In this document: positions 14,077 through 21,675 of the stretch, piece by piece
Position numbering within the stretch: position 1 is the first letter of the stretch
Layout of the letters: every line of letters begins with the position of its first letter
Assembly: GCA_016206405.1 (NCBI GenBank)
Contig: JACQRQ010000102.1
Coordinates: forward strand, 1-34,270
Reading direction: 5' to 3'
DNA from: Elusimicrobiota bacterium
Lineage (GTDB): Bacteria > Elusimicrobiota > Elusimicrobia > O2-12-FULL-59-9
Length of the DNA: 34,270 bases
Position numbers and translations under genes: made by a program
Notes under the pieces: model-generated
What the model saw: the letters and a program-made list of their open reading frames with translations, nothing else
Databases searched by the model: none
Told to the model about the DNA's origin: nothing

Positions 14077-15573
14077 ATGAGAATCCAAAATCGATGGGCG
14101 TTGCCCCTGGCTCTGATCGCGGCCATTGGACTGGCGCTCAGCCGCTCAAGAGCGGACCCCGGCGCAGGGCGCCAGGCGCCCGGCCAAGCCGCGGTTTTCA
14201 AGGGCGAAAATTGCGCCTCCTGCCACGCCGATATCCGTGACGCCAAGCCCCTGCTTCCCGCCTTGCTGCCTGTGGCGGAGGAAAGCTTTGACGCGGTGGT
14301 GGTCGGAGGCGGCGTCGCGGGCTTGGCGGCGGCCTATTGGCTCAAAGACCTTAAAATTCTGGTTTTGGAGAAAGAAGACCGCCCGGGAGGGCACGTCCGC
14401 CGGGAATCCTTCGCCAACGGCCAATATCCCGTGGCGGCAGTCTATATTCTCGAACCCGAGGGGCCCATCCGGCAATTACTCGACGAGTTGGGGATAAAAC
14501 CGCAGCCTATCCGCGAACCGTCGGAAATGCTCGCCTTTGAAGGCCGCCGCATTTCCAAATGGCTTTCCACGGGCGCGGACGATTTTCCATACGAAGCCCG
14601 CAAGGAAATGAAAAAGCTCTCCAGAGATTTGGCCGTATTCAAGGAAGCCGACATAAAGTTCCCGGTCTCAAAATCGGCCCCAAAGCTCTTAAAGGCTTAT
14701 GAAGGCGTCAGTTTTCGGGAATATCTGCTGAAACACTACGGCCGCACGGCGGCCAAATTGGGCGACGCCTACTCCAAGGATATGTTCGGCGCGGGAGCCG
14801 CGCACGTCTCGGCCTTTATGGGTCTTTTCTTCATGATCGACGATTTTTACGATCAATTTTGCTGGGAGGGAGGCTTGGGACTCGTCAGCGAGAGGCTGGC
14901 CGAGGCGCTCGGCCCCCGCCTTCGGACCGGGGCCACCGTCGTTTCGGTCCGCCAATCCAAGAAAGGCGCGAGCGTGGAGTATCTTCAGGAAGGCCGGCGG
15001 CGCGCCGTCAACGCCCGAGCGGTTGTTTTCGCCACCCATATGATGGTCGTCGACCGCATCGCCCAGGACATCTCCGCGGCGAAGCGCGAAGCCATCCAAA
15101 AGGTTCAGTACTCGGCCTACGCGGTGGTGCCCATCTCTTTTAGGGAAACCGTCTGGGATAAGTCCTTCGCCCTGTGGAGCCCCGACACCGTCTTCACCGA
15201 CATCACCTTCCCGGACGTCGGCGGGCCGGACGGGCAGGTCGGCATCGCGTACATGCCGTTGGGGATGGCCGACGGCCGGAAATACCTGCTGGCCGCCTCC
15301 GATGAGCAAATCATCGGCCGCGTCAAGCGCGACCTGGATAAAATTATTCCCGGAGCGTCCAAAAAAATCCGCGAGGCCCGCGTCATCCGCTGGGGCCACG
15401 CCATGCCCGTGATGGGGCCCAATTACTTCCGGGACATACAGCCGGCGCTGGAGCGAGCGGAAGGCCGCTACTTTTTCAGCGGAGAAGACCTGCAATCCCC
15501 CTCGCTCGACGGCGTGATCTACTCCAGCTTTGAAGCCGCAAAAAACGCCCGCGCTTTCCTAAATAAAAACTAA
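14077..15573 (+). CDS. Exported FAD oxidoreductase with a cytochrome c haem motif (498 aa)
   Basis: A signal-peptide-like N-terminus (Arg/basic start, hydrophobic 8-21, then RSRA) is followed by a single CASCH c-type haem motif (Cys46, Cys49, His50). An amine-oxidase/protoporphyrinogen-oxidase-like FAD domain starts at about 71: dinucleotide fold VVGGGVAGLAAAYWL (75-89), acidic end of strand 2 (LEKEDRPGGH), and a C-terminal FAD segment FFSGEDLQSPSLDGVIYSSFEAAKNA. Haem attachment would take place outside the cytoplasm. An exported single polypeptide that passes electrons from flavin to haem is the likely reading. The amine or other substrate is unknown. No clear axial Met ligand was placed. 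The start lies 16 bases after tRNA-Glu, with no clear Shine-Dalgarno. Confidence 0.85.
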   Translation: MRIQNRWALPLALIAAIGLALSRSRADPGAGRQAPGQAAVFKGENCASCHADIRDAKPLLPALLPVAEESFDAVVVGGGVAGLAAAYWLKDLKILVLEKEDRPGGHVRRESFANGQYPVAAVYILEPEGPIRQLLDELGIKPQPIREPSEMLAFEGRRISKWLSTGADDFPYEARKEMKKLSRDLAVFKEADIKFPVSKSAPKLLKAYEGVSFREYLLKHYGRTAAKLGDAYSKDMFGAGAAHVSAFMGLFFMIDDFYDQFCWEGGLGLVSERLAEALGPRLRTGATVVSVRQSKKGASVEYLQEGRRRAVNARAVVFATHMMVVDRIAQDISAAKREAIQKVQYSAYAVVPISFRETVWDKSFALWSPDTVFTDITFPDVGGPDGQVGIAYMPLGMADGRKYLLAASDEQIIGRVKRDLDKIIPGASKKIREARVIRWGHAMPVMGPNYFRDIQPALERAEGRYFFSGEDLQSPSLDGVIYSSFEAAKNARAFLNKN

Positions 15574-15990
15574 CCCAAAAAACCGCAGTGGGAGCAGTCC
15601 GCGCGTCAACAAACGATGAGATTGTTTATTCCTTAATTCTCCAGGGAGGTGACGTCGCACACTCCGCAGAGCTTCGAGCGCCGACGGTCCCCCAGAGGGG
15701 GACCCCCATCCTGTCGGAAGACCGCCATTGCAACCGCAGTCAATCCTATTCGGCGGCATGGTCCGCCGACCGTAATGGGGTACAGTCCCAAAGGGACGCC
15801 ATAGGGGCGGTAGCCCCTTGGGGAGCGCCTCCGCGATGCACCTTTTGAGCGGAGGCCCTAAGGCCCGAGAACCGTAAGGCTCGCAGGGCGCGACAAGGGG
15901 AAGGCGCCCCGGGACAGGACCCGGCGCGTTAAGTAAAAAAAATTTCTTCGGTAAACCCGGCGGCAAACCTCCCGAACAAAGGATTTTGTT
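15574..15990. repeat. Gene-free palindrome-rich tract C
   Basis: No convincing gene in 417 bases between two converging genes. It is a chain of short perfect hairpins: CCGAC/GTCGG (15681-15685 / 15713-15717) around GGTCCCCC-AGA-GGGGGACC (15686-15704), CGGCGG-CATGGT-CCGCCG (15751-15768), GTCCC-AAA-GGGAC (15785-15797), and GGGGC/GCCCC (15804-15817). A 12-mer CGCAGAGCTTCG (15665-15676) with similar bases before it is shared with copy A (8893-8904), and GCAACCGC at 15730-15737 resembles the right arm of copy B. It is probably a diverged member of the same family. Confidence 0.6.
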
Positions 15991-16344
15991 TTATCCCCGT
16001 CCGGTGGAGAGCTCCTCGAAGGCGCGGTCGGATTTGGCGGCGAGATAAAAATCGCTTTCGCTCAAGCCGCCGATCTTATGGGTCCAGATCTCAACGCGGA
16101 CATGTCCCCACGCCACATGCAGGTCCGGATGGTGCCCTTCCGCCTCCGCGACGTCCCCCACGCGGTTGGCGAAAAGCATCGCCTCGGCAAAATTCTTGAA
16201 CTGATAAGCCTTTTCCAGCCGGCGCGACCCATGCGTCAATTGCCAGCCGCCGCCAAGCTCCCGAAGCATTTCCCCCGCCTTTTCCGGCGCCATCGAAGGA
16301 ATTCCCCCCCGGCACGGCACGCATTTCTTGTCGGCTAGACTCAT
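15991..16344 (-). CDS. phhB: Pterin-4a-carbinolamine dehydratase (117 aa)
   Basis: Dehydrates 4a-hydroxytetrahydropterin, recycling the cofactor of aromatic amino-acid hydroxylases; related proteins are also found in bacteria without such hydroxylases. The family signature is clear: EAEGHHPDLHV (His71, His72) then VEIWTH (87-89) and GGLSESDFYLAAK. The N-terminus carries a CVPCRGG motif seen in several bacterial members. ATG at 16344 has a good GGAG Shine-Dalgarno 7 bases upstream. No hydroxylase gene is nearby. It is divergent from dapB across the octamer repeat region. Confidence 0.93.
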   Translation of the reverse strand: MSLADKKCVPCRGGIPSMAPEKAGEMLRELGGGWQLTHGSRRLEKAYQFKNFAEAMLFANRVGDVAEAEGHHPDLHVAWGHVRVEIWTHKIGGLSESDFYLAAKSDRAFEELSTGRG

Positions 16345-16381
16345 TTGATTCTCCTCTATGGTGACCTAATGAAAAGCATTG

Positions 16382-16421
16382 ATAAAGTGGTAAAGTGATA
16401 GAGTGGTAGAGTGATAAAGTG
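16382..16421 (+). repeat. Octamer array AGTGRTAR, forward orientation
   Basis: About five units of the octamer (AGTGGTAA, AGTGATAG, AGTGGTAG, AGTGATAA and a partial) in the gap between the pterin dehydratase and dapB. Same unit as at 7043-7074. An array in the opposite orientation lies 70 bases downstream. Confidence 0.8.
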
Positions 16422-16489
16422 CCGACAAGCACAGAAACAACTTTAGCCAGTAGCGCACTTGTGGACTGACGTTTTGCCGCCCTCCCCAT

Positions 16490-16584
16490 TCACTCTACCA
16501 CTTTCCCCCTTGCCACTTTACCACTTTACCACTCTACCACTTCCCCTCTCGCCACTCTACCACTTCCCCTCTCGCCACTCTATA
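16490..16584 (-). repeat. Octamer array in reverse orientation, with a 23-base tandem duplication
   Basis: Interrupted units of the reverse complement (TTACCACT/CTACCACT). A 23-base unit is repeated directly at 16529-16551 and 16552-16574, with an 8-base partial third copy. Opposed to the array at 16382-16421, it could fold into a long imperfect stem with a loop of about 70 bases (16422-16489). Confidence 0.8.
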
Positions 16585-16586
16585 TT

Positions 16587-16616
16587 TTGCCCCGCTTGAG
16601 TCCGAATTAGTACAAT
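16587..16616 (+). promoter_or_regulatory. Promoter of dapB, leaderless
   Basis: TTGCCC (16587-16592), an 18-base spacer and TACAAT (16611-16616). The -10 box ends 6 bases before the GTG start codon, so transcription should begin at or next to the start codon. Confidence 0.5.
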
Positions 16617-16622
16617 GGCCCG

Positions 16623-17288
16623 GTGAAGAGAATTCGGCTCACCGTGTGCGGCTGCCGGGGAAGAATGGGAAAGAGGGTCGTCGCGTTGGCCCGGAAGGAC
16701 CCCCGCTTCATCCTTGAGGGGCAAATCGACCGGCACAACCAAACACGTCTGGCCGAGGCGCTCCGCCATTCAAGCTGCGTCATCGATTTCACCTCGCCCG
16801 AATCCTCTCTGCGCCACGCGCTGGCGGCGGCCGGCAGCCGCGTCGCCATCGTCATCGGGACCACCGGCCTCTCCCCTTCCTCTATGAAAACCATCGCGGG
16901 TCTAAGGCGGAAAATTCCGGTGTTTTACTCGCCCAATATGAGCTGGGGCATGAACCTGCTTTTTGAAGCCGCCGGCCGCTTCCAGGCTCCGATGGCGGTT
17001 TATCAAAAGAAAATCGTGGAGACTCATCACCGCGGCAAGAAAGACGCGCCGAGCGGAACGGCCCTGAGGCTGGCGCGGCTTTTGGGAGGACCCGTTTCCA
17101 TCGCCTCGCGGCGGGTCGGGCGGGTCATCGGCGAGCATAAACTGATTTTAAACGGCCGCGACGAACATATTGAGTGGACGCATAAAGCTCTTTCCCGGGA
17201 CGCCTTTGCGCGCGGAGCGCTGGAAGCCGCCGCTTGGCTGGTCCAAAGAAGGCCCGGCTTTTACGGTTTCCCGGACTTGCTCAAATGA
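16623..17288 (+). CDS. dapB: 4-hydroxy-tetrahydrodipicolinate reductase (221 aa)
   Basis: Second committed step of the lysine/diaminopimelate branch; cytosolic, NAD(P)H-dependent. Nucleotide-binding GCRGRMG at residues 10-16, CVIDFTSPES, VIGTTGLS, SPNMSWGMNLL, and the substrate motif VETHHRGKKDAPSGTAL at about 132-148 are all present. It is somewhat shorter than the usual 240-270 residues, with the trimming between the N-terminal strands. GTG start with a -10 box only 6 bases upstream and no Shine-Dalgarno. The stop overlaps the next start (ATGA). Confidence 0.95.
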   Translation: MKRIRLTVCGCRGRMGKRVVALARKDPRFILEGQIDRHNQTRLAEALRHSSCVIDFTSPESSLRHALAAAGSRVAIVIGTTGLSPSSMKTIAGLRRKIPVFYSPNMSWGMNLLFEAAGRFQAPMAVYQKKIVETHHRGKKDAPSGTALRLARLLGGPVSIASRRVGRVIGEHKLILNGRDEHIEWTHKALSRDAFARGALEAAAWLVQRRPGFYGFPDLLK

Positions 17289-17647
17289 CCCCCGCGCTTC
17301 GCCGCATCCTGGATTTCCTGGCCGGCCTTTTCTCGGAAGAGGAAGATCCCAATGAGCCGTGTTTCGACCCGGTCCACCTCGGCGCGACCATCATAGCGGT
17401 CCTGTGCGCTCAGGGAGCGCTGTTTTGGCTTCTGTGGACTCTGCTTGTGTATGAAGGGGGTCTCTTCGCCAAAATTCCGGCGATTTTTTCGGTCGTTTTC
17501 ACTTCCAAGACTTTGGCCGACTACGGCTACGAGGGGACCTACGCCATGGGGGTGTTTGAGGGTTGGTTCGCCAACCTGGCGGCCCTGCTGCTTTGCGCGG
17601 CGGCGACGATGCTCTTATGGAATCTTTTTCAGCGGAAAAAAAATTAG
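17285..17647 (+). CDS. Small membrane protein between dapB and the aminotransferase (120 aa)
   Basis: Function unknown. An acidic N-terminal part (LFSEEEDPNEPCFDP) is followed by two hydrophobic helices, about residues 32-52 and 92-113, the second ending in a short basic tail FQRKKN. The ATG overlaps the dapB stop by four bases (ATGA), so translation is probably coupled. Its end overlaps the start of the aminotransferase by about 31 bases. The conserved context inside a lysine/cell-wall precursor operon is the only clue to function. Confidence 0.75.
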   Translation: MTPALRRILDFLAGLFSEEEDPNEPCFDPVHLGATIIAVLCAQGALFWLLWTLLVYEGGLFAKIPAIFSVVFTSKTLADYGYEGTYAMGVFEGWFANLAALLLCAAATMLLWNLFQRKKN

Positions 17648-18804
17648 GGACCAGCTCCCAATTGGAAAAGCTTCCACCCTACTTGTTCGTCGACATCGAC
17701 CGCAAGAAAAGGGCCGCCATTGACAAAGGCCTCGACGTCATCAACCTGGGAATAGGCGATCCGGATCTGCCGACGCCGGATTTTATCGTCGAGAAAGCGG
17801 CGGCCGCGCTGCGAAATCCGGCCCACCACCGCTATCCTTCCGGCAAGGGCGGCATCAAGCTCCGAGAGGCGATCGCGCGCTGGATGCGGGAGCGCTACGC
17901 CGTCGCCCTAGACCCCGAAACGGAAATCCTGGCGCTCATCGGCTCCAAGGAAGGGATAGGGCACCTTCCTCGCGCGCTGTGCGGCCCCGGAGATTTCGTC
18001 CTGACGCCGGACCCGGGTTATCCGCCTTACCGGTCGGGAACCATCCTGGCGGGGGCGGAACCCTTCCCGGTGCGCCTGGCGGAGTCCCGCGGCTTTCTGC
18101 CCGATTTGGAGGCGATACCGCCTGAGATCCTCCTCAAGAGCCGCCTTTTGTTCCTCAACTACCCCAATAACCCCACCGGCGCGGGAGCGCCGCCGGGTTT
18201 TTTCGAGAAAGTCGTCCGTTGGGCCGGGCGCCGCGGGATATGGACCGCCCATGACGCCGCCTATGCGGAGATGCGCATGGACGGGCTGCCGCCGGCGAGC
18301 TTCCTGCAGGCCGCGGGGAGCAAAGACGTCGGCCTTGAGTTTCACTCGCTTTCAAAATCTTTCAACATGACCGGATGGCGCGTCGGCTGGGCGTGCGGAA
18401 ACGCCCGCGCGCTCAAAGCCCTGGCCCAGGTCAAAGACAACTTCGATTCCGGTGTTTTTGGGGCCGTCCAGGAAGCGGCCATAGAAGCCCTGGGCGGAGG
18501 ATTGGAGGCCGTCAGGCAAAACATGGCCGTTTATAAAAAACGCCGCGAGAATTTCGCCCAAGGGCTTGAGACCTGCGGCTGGAAAGTCTTCGCGGGCGCG
18601 GGCACGTTTTATCTGTGGTGCCAAACGCCGCCTCGCTGCAATTCGATGCAGTGCGTGGAAAAGTTGCTCGACGACGCTCAAATCGTGGCCGTTCCCGGAT
18701 CGGGATTCGGCCGGTTCGGCGAGGGTTATGTCCGTTTCACGGTCACCGAAAAAGAAGACCGGCTCAAGACGGCTCTGTTGCGCATCGCGCAAATCAAATG
18801 GTAG
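17617..18804 (+). CDS. dapL: LL-diaminopimelate aminotransferase-like PLP enzyme (395 aa)
   Basis: Fold-type I aminotransferase. NLGIGDPDLPTP (43-54), GSKEGI (109-114), PDPGYPPY (131-138), NYPNNPTGAG (181-190), Asp213 in AHDAAYAEM, PLP Lys247 in HSLSKSFNMTGWRVGW, and a late VPGSGFG and RFTVTE are all typical of the DapL group. DapL converts tetrahydrodipicolinate directly to LL-diaminopimelate using glutamate. The position two genes after dapB supports that role, but close relatives transaminate aspartate or other amino acids. ATG at 17617 is chosen; an open frame extends to 17563 inside the preceding gene without support. Confidence 0.82.
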   Translation: MESFSAEKKLGTSSQLEKLPPYLFVDIDRKKRAAIDKGLDVINLGIGDPDLPTPDFIVEKAAAALRNPAHHRYPSGKGGIKLREAIARWMRERYAVALDPETEILALIGSKEGIGHLPRALCGPGDFVLTPDPGYPPYRSGTILAGAEPFPVRLAESRGFLPDLEAIPPEILLKSRLLFLNYPNNPTGAGAPPGFFEKVVRWAGRRGIWTAHDAAYAEMRMDGLPPASFLQAAGSKDVGLEFHSLSKSFNMTGWRVGWACGNARALKALAQVKDNFDSGVFGAVQEAAIEALGGGLEAVRQNMAVYKKRRENFAQGLETCGWKVFAGAGTFYLWCQTPPRCNSMQCVEKLLDDAQIVAVPGSGFGRFGEGYVRFTVTEKEDRLKTALLRIAQIKW

Positions 18805-18831
18805 TGTAAATTTAAAGGGCCCAAACGACCC

Positions 18832-19650
18832 ATGGAAAAAATTACCGTCTCAAAACTGCTGCAAATGAAGCACAAGGGCGAAAAAATAGCCATGCTCACC
18901 GCCTATGACTGCCGCACCGCCCGTTTGCTCGAAGAGGCGGAGGTCGAGATCATCTTGGTCGCCGATTCCCTGGGCGCCTCGGTTTTGGGATATGAGAATT
19001 CCGTTCGCGTCACGGTGCAGGACATTCTTCACCACGCCCAGGCCGTCGCGCGCGGAGCTTCCAAAGCCCTGGCGGTCGCGGACATGCCGTTTCTAAGCTG
19101 CGAGATAGACCGGAAAACCGCCGTCAGAAACGCGGGCCTCCTGATCAAAGAGGGCGGCGCCCAGGCCGTCAAAGTGGAGGGAGGGCTTGCCGCGGCGTCC
19201 GTCATCAAAGAGTTGGTCAAAGCCGGCATCCCCGTGATGGGTCACGTGGGGCTGACCCCGGGAGCCCTGCGCCGCTTCGGCGCTTACAAGCTCCAAGGCG
19301 CCACGGAGGAGGAAGCCGGCAAAATCCTGACCGAGGCAAAAATCCTGGAAGGCTCCGGCGTTTTCGCGGTGATCTTGGAATGCATCCCGTCGGATCTGGC
19401 GAGAGAAATCACCCGGAAAATTTCCGTTCCGACCATCGGAATCGGCGCCGGTCCCCATTGCGACGGGCAGTCCCTTGATATTGACGACCTCTTGGGCCTG
19501 GGCGATGAGCCCAAGCCGAAATTCGTCAAACAATACGCGAACCTGCGTCCGCAAATGGCCGCGGCCGTCAAGGCGTTTCGCCATGACGTGCGGGAAGGTC
19601 TTTTTCCGGCGCCCGAGCAAGAATACAACGTGAAAAAGGCGGCCGCGTGA
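18832..19650 (+). CDS. panB: Ketopantoate hydroxymethyltransferase (272 aa)
   Basis: First committed step of pantothenate/CoA synthesis: adds a hydroxymethyl group from 5,10-methylene-THF to 2-oxoisovalerate. Conserved stretches MLTAYDCRTARLLEEAEVEIILVADSLG, DMPFLSC, EGGAQAVKVEGG, VMGHVGLTPGALRRFGAYKLQG, VILECIPSDLA and TIGIGAGPHCDGQ cover the metal- and substrate-binding residues. Length is typical. It lies 27 bases after dapL; no good Shine-Dalgarno. Its stop overlaps the GTG start of the next gene. Confidence 0.97.
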   Translation: MEKITVSKLLQMKHKGEKIAMLTAYDCRTARLLEEAEVEIILVADSLGASVLGYENSVRVTVQDILHHAQAVARGASKALAVADMPFLSCEIDRKTAVRNAGLLIKEGGAQAVKVEGGLAAASVIKELVKAGIPVMGHVGLTPGALRRFGAYKLQGATEEEAGKILTEAKILEGSGVFAVILECIPSDLAREITRKISVPTIGIGAGPHCDGQSLDIDDLLGLGDEPKPKFVKQYANLRPQMAAAVKAFRHDVREGLFPAPEQEYNVKKAAA

Positions 19651-20531
19651 CCCTGACGGCGACGCTTTTTCTCTTCGTCCTGATTTTGGCCCTGATCCTC
19701 CTGGCCGGGGGATACTACGGCTCGCAGATGATTCTGCATTCTCCCGACCGCGATCCCATTGAATTCTGGCCCGACCAGTTCCAACTGACCTACGAGTCGG
19801 TCGTCTTTCGGACCTCGGACGGAGTGCAATTGAAGGGTTGGTTCATTCCTTCCTCCAACGGCGGCTCCAAGACCATCCTGCTATGCCACGGTTGGGGCGC
19901 CAACAAAGGCAAGCTTCTGGCCTCCACCGAATTTCTCAACCGGAAGGGCGATTTCAATCTTTTTTACTTTGATTTCCGGACCCACGGCCAGAGCGGCGGC
20001 AGCCGCGCCAGCTTGGGGCTGCTGGAGGCGAGGGATTTCGACGCCGCGACGCAATTTCTGAAGGACCACAAACCCGAGTTCGCTTCCCGGCTGGGGACGT
20101 ACGGCCTGTCTCTGGGAGGCGCTGTGGCGCTTCTGGGCGCCGCCCGGCATCCTGAATACAAGGCGGTCTGCGTGGAAAGCACGTTCTGTTCCTACAACCA
20201 AGTGGTGCTGCGCTACGCCTCGCTGTTTTTCCATTGCCCCCGTCCGCTCGGGTTGGCCTCTCTGGCCTTCATGCGGCTGCGGTTGGGCGAAGATCCGGAG
20301 CCTTACAGCGCCATTTACCACGCGCGCAAGCTCGCGCCGCGCCCCATTCTCATCATCCATGGCGACAACGATCCGCGCATGCCCCTCCAGGAAGCGCGCG
20401 CTCTGTACGCCGAGTGCGGAGAGCCCAAAGAGCTATGGATTGTTTCCGGCGCCGACCACGGCAAATGCCGGGAGGCGTCGCCGGAAGAGTACGAGCGCCG
20501 CTTGCTGGCGTTTTTCGAAAAAAATATTTAA
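19647..20531 (+). CDS. Membrane-anchored alpha/beta hydrolase (294 aa)
   Basis: An N-terminal hydrophobic anchor (residues 5-24) is followed by an alpha/beta hydrolase fold of the BEM46/ABHD type. Oxyanion motif HGWGANKG (81-88), nucleophile elbow GLSLGG (Ser155), acid in HGDNDPRMP (about 235-243), catalytic His in GADHGK near 270. The triad is complete. The GTG start overlaps the panB stop (GTGA), so it is translationally coupled. Substrate unknown; esterase or thioesterase is possible. It converges on glycerate kinase with only 4 bases between the stop codons. Confidence 0.85.
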   Translation: MTLTATLFLFVLILALILLAGGYYGSQMILHSPDRDPIEFWPDQFQLTYESVVFRTSDGVQLKGWFIPSSNGGSKTILLCHGWGANKGKLLASTEFLNRKGDFNLFYFDFRTHGQSGGSRASLGLLEARDFDAATQFLKDHKPEFASRLGTYGLSLGGAVALLGAARHPEYKAVCVESTFCSYNQVVLRYASLFFHCPRPLGLASLAFMRLRLGEDPEPYSAIYHARKLAPRPILIIHGDNDPRMPLQEARALYAECGEPKELWIVSGADHGKCREASPEEYERRLLAFFEKNI

Positions 20532-20543
20532 GGGCCTAAGCCC
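20532..20543. terminator. Small dyad between two converging stop codons
   Basis: GGGC-CTAA-GCCC lies across the 4-base gap between the hydrolase and glycerate kinase stops. The stem is only four bases and no T-run follows, so it is weak as a terminator; transcripts may well overlap. Confidence 0.25.
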
Positions 20544-21675
20544 GAATTTGACGGGCGGCCTGCGCGGCGGCTTGAGCCAACCACCGTTTGGCGTGCCGGG
20601 TCGCCTCGCCGGGGCCTCCGGCCAAATCCGACAAGGAAAGGGCGATCTCAATCCCTTCGCGCCTAAGCCGGGAACGCGCCGCGGGATCGATGCCGCCGCA
20701 AATCAAGATGACCGGTTTTTTCAACCTCTTGGCCATCCGGGCCAAGAATACCGGGCCCTTCCCAAAGAAGCTTTGCAGGTCCAAACGGCCTTCGCCGGAG
20801 ACGACGACGTCGGCCCGCCGGATGCGCCGTTCCGCCCGCAGCATTCTTAGAACCAGCTCCGCTCCCGGCCGAAGCTCGGCCCCCAGAAAACCGGCCAGTC
20901 CCGCGCCAAGGCCGCCCGCGGCGCCCGCTCCGGCAACGCCGGCGACCCGCACGCCCAGGTCGCGGGCGATGACGGCCGCGTAGTTGGATAAAGATTTTTC
21001 CAGGCGGGAGACCATCGCCGGCGTGGCCCCTTTCTGCGGGCCGTAAACCGCGGCGGAGCCCTTCGGCCCCAACAGCGGATTTTCCACGTCCGTGACGCCG
21101 AGCAATTTCGCCCTCTTTAAGCCGGAATGCAGCCCCGCCGCGTCGATCCTGAAGAGGCGAAGCAGCGGCGAGGCCCCCAAGGGCAAGTCTTTGCCGTTTC
21201 TGTCCAGGAGCCGGGCGCCCAGAGCTTGAGCCATGCCCGCGCCGCCGTCGTTGGAGGCGCTGCCTCCCAGCCCCACCAGAATGAGCCGCGCCCCGCTTGA
21301 AATCGCCGCCGCGATGAGTTCTCCGGTGCCGTAAGAGGTCGCTATCATCGGATCGCGGCTGCGCTCCGGCACCAATTTCAGCCCCGAGGCCAGCGCCATT
21401 TCGACCACGGCGGTCCTGCCGTCTCCGAGAATCGCGAAGGAGGATCGAATCTTCCTCCCCATCGGCCCCGTGACCGTCTTTGCGATCGCGCGCCCCCCGC
21501 AGCCTTGGAGCAGGACTTCCATGAGCCCGTCGCCGCCGTCGGCGATGGGCAAACGCTCAAGACGGCCGCGCGGAAACTCGCGCTTAAATCCCCGGGCCAA
21601 AGCCTCGGCCGCCTCGCCCGCGCTCAGGCAGGACTTGAAGGCGTTGGGAGCGATCAAGATTCGCGGGAACTTCAT
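20536..21675 (-). CDS. Glycerate 2-kinase, GarK/GlxK type (379 aa)
   Basis: ATP-dependent phosphorylation of D-glycerate to 2-phosphoglycerate. Family motifs: ILIAPNAFKSCLSAGEAAEA, PIADGGDGLMEVLLQ, TSYGTGELI, VGLGGSASNDGGAGMAQALGARLLD, GVTDVENPLLGPKGSAAVYGPQKGAT, GAAGGLGAGLAGF and SGEGRLDLQSFFGKGP. Length matches the family. The ATG overlaps the stop of the glycosyltransferase gene upstream by four bases (ATGA), so the two form an operon. No other glycerate-pathway gene is visible. Confidence 0.95.
   Translation of the reverse strand: MKFPRILIAPNAFKSCLSAGEAAEALARGFKREFPRGRLERLPIADGGDGLMEVLLQGCGGRAIAKTVTGPMGRKIRSSFAILGDGRTAVVEMALASGLKLVPERSRDPMIATSYGTGELIAAAISSGARLILVGLGGSASNDGGAGMAQALGARLLDRNGKDLPLGASPLLRLFRIDAAGLHSGLKRAKLLGVTDVENPLLGPKGSAAVYGPQKGATPAMVSRLEKSLSNYAAVIARDLGVRVAGVAGAGAAGGLGAGLAGFLGAELRPGAELVLRMLRAERRIRRADVVVSGEGRLDLQSFFGKGPVFLARMAKRLKKPVILICGGIDPAARSRLRREGIEIALSLSDLAGGPGEATRHAKRWLAQAAAQAARQIRA

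Noticed and set aside
14689-15495. A 268-codon open frame antisense to the haem/FAD oxidoreductase
   Set aside because: No recognisable motif or start signal; the sense frame has a full FAD-binding architecture.
15559-15966. Open frames on both strands across the palindrome-rich tract C
   Set aside because: Composition follows the hairpins, there is no ribosome-binding site and no protein-like conservation signal; treated as repeat DNA.
16382-16584. CRISPR array
   Set aside because: The units are 8 bases without unique spacers, in two orientations, and no cas gene is present.
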